64,000 nt of DNA from UBA3946 sp002385755 (GTDB lineage: Bacteria > Bacillota_I > Bacilli_A > ML615J-28 > CAG-698). Within the stretch, counting starts at the first letter, position 1; each line of letters starts with the position of its first letter. Of this stretch, positions 32,667 to 40,748 are shown one piece after another. The stretch is from assembly GCA_050953085.1 (NCBI GenBank), contig JBMNLX010000001.1, positions 205,178 to 269,177 on the forward strand, read 5' to 3'. Below the pieces are notes generated by a model. The model ran no database searches. It worked only from the letters and a program-made list of their open reading frames with translations, and had not been told where the DNA came from. Both the position numbers and the translations under genes were made by a program.

Positions 32667-33295
32667 TTCTCGATCCTCCGGCTTACCGCAAAACCGTCGC
32701 CAATAGCGAAAAAGCGCGTTTGAAACTCCTTGTTACGGGAGAGCCAACGATTGAATTTATCGATTTTTTCCGTAAGGTGCTTAAGGTCACGGCTCGCGAT
32801 AGTTTTGCTTTTCCCGACAAGACCGTGGAAGAGTAAATTATCGGTAAGTATCAGTCCTCCCGGGGCCAGTTTCTCCTTGTATTTTTCAAAGTAATTTATA
32901 TACTGGGCCTTGGCGGCGTCTATAAAAATCATATCGTAGTCGGCGGCCAAAAGGTCCGGGTCAAGTTCAAGGGCGTCGGCGCAATGCACGTTGACGCGTT
33001 CGGAAAGATTCGCGGCGGCGATATAATCGACGGCTCGTTCGCACAAGGCGGGGTTTCGCTCGATCGTGTCGATTTTCACCACCGGGTCGCGAAGGGCGAT
33101 ATTGATTACGCAATAGCCGATCGCCGTCCCAATTTCTAAAAATCTTTTAGGCTTAACTATATCAACCAGCAACAGTATCATAGTCAAGCCTTCGTCGTTT
33201 ACAATCGGTATTTTATTGTTTTTCGCGTATTTTATCATCGACTTGATGACCCTGTTTGTAGGCAAGGTGTTCAAGCCAGCAATATACTCGTTCAT
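32663..33295 (-). CDS. trmR: tRNA 5-hydroxyuridine methyltransferase TrmR (YrrM)
   Basis: 210 aa O-methyltransferase of the catechol-OMT type that makes 5-methoxyuridine at tRNA U34. The SAM site is RFLEIGTAIGYCVINIA, with DMIFIDAAKAQYINYFEK and DNLLFHGLVG downstream. I take the ATG at 33295 (MNEYIAGLNTLPTNRVIK); the longer frame reads into the upstream gene's spacer with non-homologous residues. It is coupled to trhP1 by a 4-nt overlap, as in B. subtilis. Confidence 0.9.
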   Translation of the reverse strand: MNEYIAGLNTLPTNRVIKSMIKYAKNNKIPIVNDEGLTMILLLVDIVKPKRFLEIGTAIGYCVINIALRDPVVKIDTIERNPALCERAVDYIAAANLSERVNVHCADALELDPDLLAADYDMIFIDAAKAQYINYFEKYKEKLAPGGLILTDNLLFHGLVGKSKTIASRDLKHLTEKIDKFNRWLSRNKEFQTRFFAIGDGFAVSRRIEK

Positions 33296-33344
33296 TATTT
33301 TCACCTGAATTATTATATAACAAAAACCGGGCAAATGCAAGAAA

Positions 33345-34571
33345 TTAGCGGCGGTAATAGGCAAGCGCTTCTTTGTATTTCGATGTCTTGCACAGGTACT
33401 CGATATAATGCTGCTCGTAAATCTTGTCATATAGATGGTGGGTGTAATTTTTGTTGTAAGGAATAACTTTAAACCGGAGATGCTCGATTAAATTATATTT
33501 TCTCTCGGTTTTATATTTCAATAACATGAAATTAATAAAAACCTGGTGAATCGTCTCGTCTTTTTCAAAAATATATTTCTCGGCGATTTCCGTCGCTTTT
33601 TTGATATATTCCGGGCGATTCAGCCGGTCAGCCGCGTAAACCAAGAGGGCTATAAAACGCGCCTCGCCAAACAATTCCTTTTTCAATACTTCCTCATACA
33701 CCGCGAACCACGCTTTCCCCTTAAGCATGATCAACAACTTCCAATAGATGATATCAAAATAGTAGTCGTCGTCATACCTGTGATTGCCGATCTCGCGCAA
33801 TTCCTCGACGATTTCCGGGTAGTATTCGCTCGCCTGAACGTCAAGCATCATCAGGCGGATAATGACTTGGCGTTGGTTTGGATAGCCAATATTATAATTT
33901 CCCATTAACAAATCATAATAACGGAAAAACTTTGGGTATATTTTCAAATTATAAGCGCAAATATAATGTTGCTCGAAAATCAGCCAGTTCATCTCCTGGT
34001 TTTCAAAATCGTTGTTTTCTAAGTATTTGAGATACTTGTAAGCTTGATGATACTGGTATGTTTGCAGGTAATACTCGATTACCAGAAACATAAAAACGCC
34101 GATGTCCTCCCTTAACATCGTTTCCTTGATTTTATCGATCGTCGCGATTGTTTCTTTAAAATTCTGGTAATCGCGTTTAACCAAATAATAAAAGCACTTA
34201 ATCAAGTAGTTTTGCACGTTAAAAAGAGAATCGTCAATCATTTCAAACAAATTGGCGATTTCGCCGTAATTTTGGTAAAGGTAAGCCTTTATCGTCCGGT
34301 TAACGCCGTTCTCAATTATATTTATACCGACTTTATCAAAGTCGAGATTAACTTTCTCGAAGATTGCTTTGATATATGATTCGTCAGCGACGATCGCGTT
34401 GCGTTCCAACTTGCATAAGTAACTAATCGAGCAAATCCCGTGCGCCATTTCCTGCAAGGTGAGTTTCCGCTTATGGCGTTCATGTTTAATAATCTGCGAA
34501 TAAAGATAATTGCGGTTAATTTCCTTTTTGTCGTTTTTCAGCACGGCGAGTTTTTCGATCTTTGTAATCAT
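33345..34571 (-). CDS. XRE-family regulator with TPR-like C-terminal part
   Basis: 408 aa. A helix-turn-helix near residues 30-70 (HKRKLTLQEMAHGICSISYLCKLERN) is followed by about 330 residues of helical, Tyr-rich repeats (YYLVKRDYQNF, YQYHQAYKYLKYLENND, YEEVLKKELFGEARF). The layout is that of Rgg/PlcR-like peptide-sensing regulators and related sporulation-phase regulators. No small peptide gene is seen beside it. The upstream region is AT-rich with no clear operator. It lies just upstream of trmR, but the 49-bp gap leaves operon membership open. Confidence 0.75.
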   Translation of the reverse strand: MITKIEKLAVLKNDKKEINRNYLYSQIIKHERHKRKLTLQEMAHGICSISYLCKLERNAIVADESYIKAIFEKVNLDFDKVGINIIENGVNRTIKAYLYQNYGEIANLFEMIDDSLFNVQNYLIKCFYYLVKRDYQNFKETIATIDKIKETMLREDIGVFMFLVIEYYLQTYQYHQAYKYLKYLENNDFENQEMNWLIFEQHYICAYNLKIYPKFFRYYDLLMGNYNIGYPNQRQVIIRLMMLDVQASEYYPEIVEELREIGNHRYDDDYYFDIIYWKLLIMLKGKAWFAVYEEVLKKELFGEARFIALLVYAADRLNRPEYIKKATEIAEKYIFEKDETIHQVFINFMLLKYKTERKYNLIEHLRFKVIPYNKNYTHHLYDKIYEQHYIEYLCKTSKYKEALAYYRR

Positions 34572-34698
34572 ACTTAATTCCTCCCTATAGCTTTAAATTG
34601 CTAAACTTATTTGATTAGATTTTACTACAAATTTTACCATTTTTCAACATCTTTTTCTTGAAAAAATTCCGTATTTTTCCAGGGAACTTATAGTGAAC

Positions 34699-34721
34699 AA
34701 AAAAAGACAGCGCGAGCTGTC
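34699..34721 (-). terminator. Terminator overlapping the stop of the YgjP-like gene
   Basis: GACAGC/GCTGTC stem with a GCGA loop; the right arm includes part of the TGA stop at 34720-34722, and seven T follow on the minus strand. Confidence 0.85.
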
Positions 34722-35409
34722 AAATTCTTAAAACGAAGGCAAACTTCTTGAGTTCTTTAAGCGCGGTCTTATAAGCGGGATAAAACTTTTCCAACAGGCG
34801 ATAAAAATCCTTTCCGTGATGGGGATGGAAGAAATGAACGAACTCGTGAACGATGACATAACGGATCGAATTCCAGGGAACGTGCACGAGGAGCTCGTTT
34901 AGCGTGATTCTTCCCGTTTTCGCGTTACAGCTCCCCCAACGCGAGCACATCTTCCGGAAGGTAAGACGCACGTCGGTTTTATTGAAAATGTCGGCGAACC
35001 GGGAAAACTCGGTCGCGATTTGCCCGCGCAAGGTTTTCCGGACCCGGTCAAGCACGCGGTCAAGCGAGCCGGTAATATAAAGAGTATTCCCATCGATATA
35101 AAAGGGCTCGGGGCCTTTGGATGAGGCAATATTAAAGAGATTTCCGAATAGCCAAACCTTCCGTCCCGCGGCGACGTCGCGAATATGCATGTTGCCGATA
35201 TTGATTTCGTTTTTGCGGACGACTTTGTCGATCCAATCCTTTTGTTTGTATAATTGCGAGATCGCTTGTTTTCGGGAAAAGATCAGGGGGTAATGGAGCG
35301 CGATGTTGTTATTCACGTCGACTTTAATAATTACTCTTTTAATCTTTTTCGGAAAGAGCGACACCGCGTATATTTTGCCGTCAACTTCAATCGTGTATTT
35401 ATCTTCCAT
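34720..35409 (-). CDS. YgjP/SprT-like zinc metallopeptidase (DUF45)
   Basis: 229 aa from the ATG at 35409, which has GGAAAG upstream; the longer frame overlaps the next gene without a better site. The zinc motif HEFVHFFHPHHGKDFY lies near the C-terminus, with RFRKMCSRWGSCNAKTG-like DUF45 block (LTFRKMCSRWGSC) before it. The family is metal-dependent; E. coli YgjP was reported to act on UTP, but the physiological role is unclear. Confidence 0.8.
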   Translation of the reverse strand: MEDKYTIEVDGKIYAVSLFPKKIKRVIIKVDVNNNIALHYPLIFSRKQAISQLYKQKDWIDKVVRKNEINIGNMHIRDVAAGRKVWLFGNLFNIASSKGPEPFYIDGNTLYITGSLDRVLDRVRKTLRGQIATEFSRFADIFNKTDVRLTFRKMCSRWGSCNAKTGRITLNELLVHVPWNSIRYVIVHEFVHFFHPHHGKDFYRLLEKFYPAYKTALKELKKFAFVLRI

Positions 35410-35426
35410 AATCTTTCCGCTTTCTC

Positions 35427-36062
35427 TCATGCAAATAACCCGATAACCCACACGGCAATATCACCAAAAACCTTGAAAAATCCATCGACGGTCTCTTGTA
35501 AAAACGTATTAAAAATTCCCGACGCAAGCAAGACCAATAATAAAATCATGCCGAATATTTCGTACTTGAGATATGTAAAGTAATATTTCTCGGGAATCAG
35601 GGCGCCGATAAGTTTCGAGCCGTCAAGCGGCGGAATCGGAAGCAAATTAAACACCCCGAGACCAATATTTATAATCGTAATATTATACAATAAATGATGC
35701 AGCCATGAAGTCCTCGGAGCAAAAAAAAGCGCCGCGACGAGTAGAATCCGGAAAATCAGGGCGATAATAAAATTTGTAATCGGTCCGGCTAGCGCCACAA
35801 AAACCATCCCCAGCCGCGGGTTGCGGTAATACTCGGGGTTAACCCGGACCGGCTTGGCCCAGCCGAAACGGAAAACAATCAGGCAAAGCGTCCCGACCGG
35901 GTCAAGATGCCTGAACGGATTCAGCGAAAGCCTTCTTTCCGACTTTGGCGTCGGGTCCCCCAACCAATAGGATACGATACCGTGCGCCAACTCATGAAAG
36001 ACAATGGCGATAATGACCGCCGGCACTATATAAATTAATTCATCAAAAGACATCAAACTCAC
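35427..36062 (-). CDS. Site-2-protease-like membrane protease (M50, YwhC type)
   Basis: 211 aa intramembrane metalloprotease with HELAHGIVSYWLGDPTP at the N-terminus and NLLPIPPLDGSKLIGAL, the second metal motif, near residue 140; several hydrophobic helices. The substrate is unknown. This non-SpoIVFB branch of M50 is widespread. A promoter is visible upstream. Confidence 0.88.
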   Translation of the reverse strand: MSLMSFDELIYIVPAVIIAIVFHELAHGIVSYWLGDPTPKSERRLSLNPFRHLDPVGTLCLIVFRFGWAKPVRVNPEYYRNPRLGMVFVALAGPITNFIIALIFRILLVAALFFAPRTSWLHHLLYNITIINIGLGVFNLLPIPPLDGSKLIGALIPEKYYFTYLKYEIFGMILLLVLLASGIFNTFLQETVDGFFKVFGDIAVWVIGLFA

Positions 36063-36078
36063 CAGCTTTTGCTATGCT

Positions 36079-36108
36079 ATTATACCACAATTTCCGTTTT
36101 AGTTACAA
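36079..36108 (-). promoter_or_regulatory. Sigma-A promoter of the YwhC-like protease gene
   Basis: TTGTAA at 36103-36108, 18-bp spacer, TATAAT at 36079-36084 on the minus strand. Confidence 0.7.
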
Positions 36109-36190
36109 TTAATAAATAAGGAAAGCTGATGATAATTGGTTTAATTGAAATCAATACCGCGGAGCCGAGATCGATGATAGAGCTAACCTC

Positions 36191-36829
36191 TTAACCAAAA
36201 TTTCCTTTTTCCATCAATATGCGGTTTTTCTGATACCGGCAAACAAGTTTTTTTAACGCTATCTGCCGGTTGCGCGCGTGATGGGTAATGTTGCGATAAA
36301 AAAGATAAATAAACAATACCAAAAACGCAAAACTTTTACTCTTAAGGAAAAAATATATCAAACCCGCCAAAGCTAGATTGGAAATGAAAAAGAGCGCTTT
36401 TTGTTCCGTAAACGGCTTGTTGATGATTTGCGCGAGAAGCACTTCCGTCGCCTTATAACCGTCAAGCGGGAAAACAGGCAAGATGTTAAATATAATGATG
36501 AGAAAATTAAATTTGTAAAGCAGGGATTTCAGGTAATGGTCGCCCGCGTAACGGGAAAGGAATAATATCAAAACATTCGCCGCGACGCCGGAAAGATAAA
36601 GGATGAGCTCCTTCAACGCGCCGAGATTTTTAATATCGACTTCCATCAGTCCGCCGACGGCCGTTACGTTGAGTTTTTTCACTTTTTGCTTAAACAAAAA
36701 GCAGGCAAGCAAATGACCGGCTTCGTGAAGGCCAAGGACCGCCAGAAACAAAAACAATTCCCGGAATAATCCGGAAAACAAAAACACGATGACAAGAAGC
36801 CAAAAAGAGTAATGAATTGATATTTTCAT
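36191..36829 (-). CDS. spoIVFB: SpoIVFB, pro-SigK processing intramembrane protease
   Basis: 212 aa M50 metalloprotease. HEAGH at residues 35-39 lies in the second hydrophobic helix, and FNILPVFPLDGYK supplies the third metal ligand. The order spoIVFA-spoIVFB and the presence of a pro-SigK gene in the window support identity as the enzyme that cleaves the SigK pro-sequence in the mother-cell membrane. It lacks a C-terminal CBS domain (the tail is a short basic stretch), so it is shorter than B. subtilis SpoIVFB. Confidence 0.88.
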   Translation of the reverse strand: MKISIHYSFWLLVIVFLFSGLFRELFLFLAVLGLHEAGHLLACFLFKQKVKKLNVTAVGGLMEVDIKNLGALKELILYLSGVAANVLILFLSRYAGDHYLKSLLYKFNFLIIIFNILPVFPLDGYKATEVLLAQIINKPFTEQKALFFISNLALAGLIYFFLKSKSFAFLVLFIYLFYRNITHHARNRQIALKKLVCRYQKNRILMEKGNFG

Positions 36830-36847
36830 TATATCATTGTCTTCTGT

Positions 36848-37396
36848 TTATTTGAGGAAAAGATTGACGGGTTCGCTGCCGTCATAGACGTAGAATTTAA
36901 AAAAGCAGGCGTCTTCTTCGACCGATGGCGAGCCGATCACCTCGCCGCTGGTGACGATTTTATAGATATTGCAATTGACGTTTTCCAAACCGTCGTAAAC
37001 GTAGGTATAATCGTCGATTCCCTTGATCTTCAGGCGATATGTCCCGTCCTTGTTCTTCTTGATTTCCACGACCACTCCCGTCTTATACACCTCGACACCT
37101 TGAAACTCGTTCACTTCGACGCGAAGGCCGCCGGGGATTTCTTTTCCCGACATATAAAGTTGCGAGACCTCGACGGAAACCGTGTCAGTAATCTCCATCG
37201 GCAAGAGAAAGTTATTTTTGCCGTTTATCGCTTTGATAATTTTTAAGATATTGTAATGCTCGCTTAGAGCGTCCCGGACCTTGTCGGCATTTATCATCTT
37301 CATTTTTCCGAGAAAAACGAACGCCAATAATAAAAACGTCCCGATCAAAAGTTTATACAGGAAACGGTCGATAATGTTAAGTTCCTTATCCTTCAC
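36848..37396 (-). CDS. spoIVFA: SpoIVFA-like regulator of pro-SigK processing
   Basis: 182 aa. An N-terminal membrane segment (residues 12-29, LYKLLIGTFLLLAFVFLG) precedes a degenerate M23/LytM-like domain (GVEVYKTGVVVEIKKN, YTYVYDGLENVNCNIYKIV, EVIGSP). In B. subtilis SpoIVFA holds SpoIVFB inactive until a forespore signal arrives. Start is GTG at 37396 with GGGTGA upstream. spoIVFB follows after 18 nt. Identity is from fold pattern and position; overall similarity is modest. Confidence 0.78.
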   Translation of the reverse strand: MKDKELNIIDRFLYKLLIGTFLLLAFVFLGKMKMINADKVRDALSEHYNILKIIKAINGKNNFLLPMEITDTVSVEVSQLYMSGKEIPGGLRVEVNEFQGVEVYKTGVVVEIKKNKDGTYRLKIKGIDDYTYVYDGLENVNCNIYKIVTSGEVIGSPSVEEDACFFKFYVYDGSEPVNLFLK

Positions 37397-37411
37397 GTTA
37401 TCACCCGCTAA

Positions 37412-37438
37412 ATTATATGAAAAACAAACCGAAACTAT
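37412..37438 (-). promoter_or_regulatory. Sigma-E-like promoter of spoIVFA-spoIVFB
   Basis: On the minus strand ATA at 37436-37438 (within ATAATA), 16-bp spacer, CATATAAT at 37412-37419. This fits the mother-cell sigma-E pattern ATA-N16-18-cATACAnT, and there is no good -35 for sigma-A at the right distance. It overlaps the radC stop. Confidence 0.5.
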
Positions 37439-38115
37439 TATATCTTTTTATGTTCCATAAAACTGTAATAACGGTTCTTGCCGATAATAATATGATCGAC
37501 AATCAATATCTCGACGATCGCCGCCGCCTTAACCAGGCGAACCGTTATTTCATAATCCTCGCCGCTCGGCTCCGGATTCCCGGAAGGGTGATTGTGGGCG
37601 ATAATAATGCCTTTCGCGGAAAGTTTCAATCCCCATTTCAGGATATCCCGACAATTAAACAGCGTGTGCGTCAAGGTGCCGATAGAAATCGTCCGCTCGG
37701 CGATGATTTCGCTTTGCGAGTTGAGATATACCGCGACGAGATGCTCCTGGTTTAAATGTTGGAGAGAATCTCTCAAATATAGGTAGGATTGATAAGGCGT
37801 CTGGACCTTGACTTTCGCGACGCACGGGATATTGATTCGCTTGCCGAGTTCGATCGCCGCGAGCAGCGCCACGGCCTTCGCTCTTCCGACGCCTTTGATT
37901 TCCTGCAATTCCTCGACCGTAGCCTCGTTAAGCCGGTCGATTGCGGGATATCGAGCCAAAAGTTCCTTCGCCAAGTCGATCGCGGATACGCTTCTGCTCC
38001 CCGTCCGCAGGATTATCGCCAAAAGTTCGTAATTGGATAGCGACTTCACGCCGTTTTTTAGGAGTCTCTCCCTTGGCCGCTCGCTTTCCGGCATCTCCCG
38101 TAATAAAAAACTCAT
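37438..38115 (-). CDS. radC: RadC-family JAB-domain protein
   Basis: 225 aa from the ATG at 38115 (GGTGG upstream). An HhH segment (ATVEELQEIKGVGRAKAVALLAAIELGKR) precedes the JAB/MPN metal motif HNHPSGNPEPSGED. The DNA-repair role once proposed is doubtful. It lies between the SPOR gene and spoIVFA, as in B. subtilis but without maf, mreBCD and minCD in between. Confidence 0.93.
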   Translation of the reverse strand: MSFLLREMPESERPRERLLKNGVKSLSNYELLAIILRTGSRSVSAIDLAKELLARYPAIDRLNEATVEELQEIKGVGRAKAVALLAAIELGKRINIPCVAKVKVQTPYQSYLYLRDSLQHLNQEHLVAVYLNSQSEIIAERTISIGTLTHTLFNCRDILKWGLKLSAKGIIIAHNHPSGNPEPSGEDYEITVRLVKAAAIVEILIVDHIIIGKNRYYSFMEHKKI

Positions 38116-38161
38116 AATAACCACCCGTCTTATATATTATCGGTTATTATGAGAATTTCGT

Positions 38162-38767
38162 TTAGCCAAGATTTTTAACGATTTCCTGGTAAATATTGAG
38201 CCTGATTTCGGCGCGCAGGGTCTCGTTTTTCACCCCCGACAAGGCGACGGTCAAAGTATAGGCCTCGAGGCTCGCGGGATTGGAATGAAACTTCTCGGAA
38301 ACGGCGAATTGTTTTCCCTTCAAGTCTTCAAGCAGGTTCGTCACGCATTCTAGCCAAAATTCGTATTCCGGGGTGTTGTCAAGCACGGCGTTCGGCATGT
38401 CCAGGATATATTCCTTTTTTACTATCGGCGAGAACCCCTTATACTCAAAATCGCTTTTTTTGGCGGCGAGATCATCCTCGCTCTCGCCGATGGCGCCGTA
38501 AACGTAATAAAACCCTCCGGTATAAACATACACGGAATACAAATCCCTGGCTTTGACGTTCTCGATAATCGCGTTCGCGTCCTCCGCGGTGTCCGCCTTC
38601 CCGATTTGCAATAAATAAACGTTGCCGTAGATGGCGCCGGTCTTTTCGTCGTCTTCATTGCTGGGAGGATTGATCTTAATCCGCGTCGATAAAAAAAAGC
38701 CGATGATGCAGCCGATAACCATTCCCAATAATACTCCGAAAATATCGATCTCTCTTTTTTTGAACAT
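38162..38767 (-). CDS. SpoIIB-like membrane protein with SPOR-type domain
   Basis: 201 aa. One membrane helix at about residues 9-27 (DIFGVLLGMVIGCIIGFFLS) is followed by an extracytoplasmic SPOR-like domain: VYLLQIGKADTAEDANAII, FYYVYGAIGESEDDLAAKK. A helical C-terminal part follows. In B. subtilis spoIIB, a SPOR protein that helps septal peptidoglycan thinning during engulfment, lies between folC and radC; the same position here supports homology. It is shorter than B. subtilis SpoIIB. Confidence 0.68.
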   Translation of the reverse strand: MFKKREIDIFGVLLGMVIGCIIGFFLSTRIKINPPSNEDDEKTGAIYGNVYLLQIGKADTAEDANAIIENVKARDLYSVYVYTGGFYYVYGAIGESEDDLAAKKSDFEYKGFSPIVKKEYILDMPNAVLDNTPEYEFWLECVTNLLEDLKGKQFAVSEKFHSNPASLEAYTLTVALSGVKNETLRAEIRLNIYQEIVKNLG

Positions 38768-38810
38768 TTTTCCACCTCGCGCCTATTATAATAATTTGCG
38801 AAAGGAAAAA

Positions 38811-38873
38811 ATGTCAAAAAAAGAGAACGGGAATAAAATATATCTTGCGCGCGTATTATTAGGTTTGGCTTAA
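38811..38873 (+). CDS. possible 20-residue peptide
   Basis: ATG with GAAAGGA 6 nt upstream, reading MSKKENGNKIYLARVLLGLA to a TAA. A TATAAT-like element lies 25 bp upstream. It sits in the 117-bp gap between folC and the SpoIIB-like gene, on the opposite strand. A basic N-terminus and hydrophobic end resemble membrane-active microproteins, but so short a frame could arise by chance. Confidence 0.25.
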   Translation: MSKKENGNKIYLARVLLGLA

Positions 38874-38884
38874 ATTCCCGCATC

Positions 38885-40162
38885 TTAAGTCCGGCTTTTT
38901 AGATAATTATAAATCTCGCTCACGAAAAACAGGCTCCCGCAAAACACGGTCATCGTCCCGCTTTCCGATAGGGCGGAATCGAAAATTTCGCGCCAGTCGA
39001 TCGCGATGCTTTTTTGGGGGTGCCGGGAAAGCAGGAAAAGGTTTTCCGCTGCGTCGCTGCGAACATATCCGAAACTGGTAAAAACGATCTCGTCCGCGAT
39101 TGCGTCAAGCGCAGCGATCATCTCCGGCTTGTTCTTGTTGGCCGACGCCGCGAACACCACGCGCAAAAATCTCTCTCCCTTCACGGCGCGCAGAAACTCA
39201 ACCAGCCGGGCGATCCCGCCCGGGTTATGGGCGCCGTCGAGCAAAACCGGCGGCTCTTTCGAGACAAGCTGCAGCCGGCCCGGCCACTTCGCCTTAAGAA
39301 GTCCTTCCCTGATATTATCATCGGTCAGCCTCACGTCGCAATAATCCCGCAGCACTTCCGCCGCCCGCAAAGCCAGGGCGGCGTTTTCCGCCTGGTGAAA
39401 ACCCAATAAGCTTACTTTAAGGCGGCAGTGATCGCGGAAATCAAATTCCGTCGCCGCGAGCGTCGCCTTGACGTTTTTTATCTCCGCGGGCGCAACAAGA
39501 TGCAAAGGGCTCTCCTTCGCCCGGGTCACGGATTCGAATAAATCGAGCACCTCGTCGTTTCGCGTCGCGACAAGCGGCGCCCCCGGTTTTACGATTCCGA
39601 GTTTATTGCCCGCGATTTCCCTGAGCGTCGAGCCGAGAATTTTCTCATGATCGAACGAGATGCTCGTTATCACGGAAACGAGCGGCGTGATGATGTTTGT
39701 GGCGTCAAGAAGGCCGCCGAGGCCGACTTCGAGGATAACGAAATCAAGCTCGGGCAACCGGGAAAAATAAATAAAAGCCAAGAGCGTCACAAATTCGAAA
39801 AACGACGGTCGCGGGATGCCGGCCTCGTCCATCATCGGGTATTTCGCGATAATATAATTCGCGAGCTCAAGCAATTCCTCGTCGCTGATATAACGGTCAT
39901 TATAAGCGATTCTCTCGTTAAAAACATCGACATAGGGCGAGATAAACGTCGCGACATTATATCCCGCCGCCATCAATATCGACTTAAGAAAACTCACGGT
40001 CGAACCCTTCCCGTTCGTCCCGCCGACATGGATATATCTTAGGCCTTCCTGGGGATTCCCGTAGATCTCGCAAAGCCGCCGCATCCGCTCAAGCGATATT
40101 TTCGGTACGAAGCGCTTTTGCGATTCAATCCATTCGATTAAATTTTTTGCGTTTGTAAACAT
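38885..40162 (-). CDS. folC: Folylpolyglutamate synthase / dihydrofolate synthase FolC
   Basis: 425 aa Mur-ligase-family enzyme that adds glutamate to folates. The P-loop region YIHVGGTNGKGSTVSFL is near residue 45, SYDHEKILG-type His (SISFDHEKILGSTLREIA) follows, and LLDGAHNPGGIARL lies in the C-terminal domain. Start taken at ATG 40162 with GGGAG upstream; it overlaps the hpt gene by 25 nt. Confidence 0.94.
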   Translation of the reverse strand: MFTNAKNLIEWIESQKRFVPKISLERMRRLCEIYGNPQEGLRYIHVGGTNGKGSTVSFLKSILMAAGYNVATFISPYVDVFNERIAYNDRYISDEELLELANYIIAKYPMMDEAGIPRPSFFEFVTLLAFIYFSRLPELDFVILEVGLGGLLDATNIITPLVSVITSISFDHEKILGSTLREIAGNKLGIVKPGAPLVATRNDEVLDLFESVTRAKESPLHLVAPAEIKNVKATLAATEFDFRDHCRLKVSLLGFHQAENAALALRAAEVLRDYCDVRLTDDNIREGLLKAKWPGRLQLVSKEPPVLLDGAHNPGGIARLVEFLRAVKGERFLRVVFAASANKNKPEMIAALDAIADEIVFTSFGYVRSDAAENLFLLSRHPQKSIAIDWREIFDSALSESGTMTVFCGSLFFVSEIYNYLKSRT

Positions 40163-40737
40163 TTTTCTCCCTGTTCTTTGCAATGTTCAATGATTCTTCG
40201 ATGAAAACGGATAAATATATCGAAGTCTTCCGCGTTCGGTTTCTTGGCGATTCTTTCTTCCAGGAACCCGCAGAACCGATATAATTTTCTCGAGCCGATA
40301 TTGAGCGAGACGCCCTTGATTTTATGAATCACGGCGCCGATCGCCGGAAATTCTTCCCCGGCAAGGTAACCGAGCAGCGTTTCTTCCAGGTTGCCGTAAG
40401 CTTTAAGATAACGCTTAAGGATATTGCCGTACACGCGGTAATTACCGTTAAGATAAGTAAGGGCAAGTTCCGGGGAAAATTCCTCCGTAACCGGCAACCT
40501 TAAAATTGCCCCGGCAATCGCCTTTTCCGGCGGCGGCGAAAGCGGCAGGGCGGCTCCTCCCGGCAATATCGCGACCGCTTTTTCCGCATCGACGATAAGA
40601 TCAAGAAACTCGCGACCGGAAAACCGGGCGAGAGCGTCCCGATTTTCAAATCGGTAAACGCAATACCCTACCGCTTTGAGACGCCGGGGAAGATCTTCCC
40701 CGGCGCCAATAACGGCGATACTATAATCGGTCCCCAT
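40138..40737 (-). CDS. Orphan histidine-phosphotransfer (Hpt) protein with degenerate receiver-like N-terminus
   Basis: 199 aa. Residues 1-60 have the rhythm of a response-regulator fold (YSIAVIGAGEDLPRRL, FLDLIVDAEKAVAILPGG) but lack the acidic pocket. Residues 90-190 are a four-helix Hpt domain with VIHKIKGVSLNIGSRKL, where H128 is the expected phosphoryl site followed by KGxS...IG. No histidine kinase or regulator is adjacent; it is wedged between valS (11 nt) and folC (overlap). It may be a phosphorelay shuttle. A Spo0B-like role is speculation. Confidence 0.7.
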   Translation of the reverse strand: MGTDYSIAVIGAGEDLPRRLKAVGYCVYRFENRDALARFSGREFLDLIVDAEKAVAILPGGAALPLSPPPEKAIAGAILRLPVTEEFSPELALTYLNGNYRVYGNILKRYLKAYGNLEETLLGYLAGEEFPAIGAVIHKIKGVSLNIGSRKLYRFCGFLEERIAKKPNAEDFDIFIRFHRRIIEHCKEQGEKCLQTQKI

Positions 40738-40748
40738 ATTCCACCTTC

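Noticed and set aside
36191..36829. generic rhomboid or other membrane protease
   Set aside because: HEAGH plus NILPVFPLDGYK are M50 ligands, and the SpoIVFA-like gene directly upstream fits SpoIVFB.
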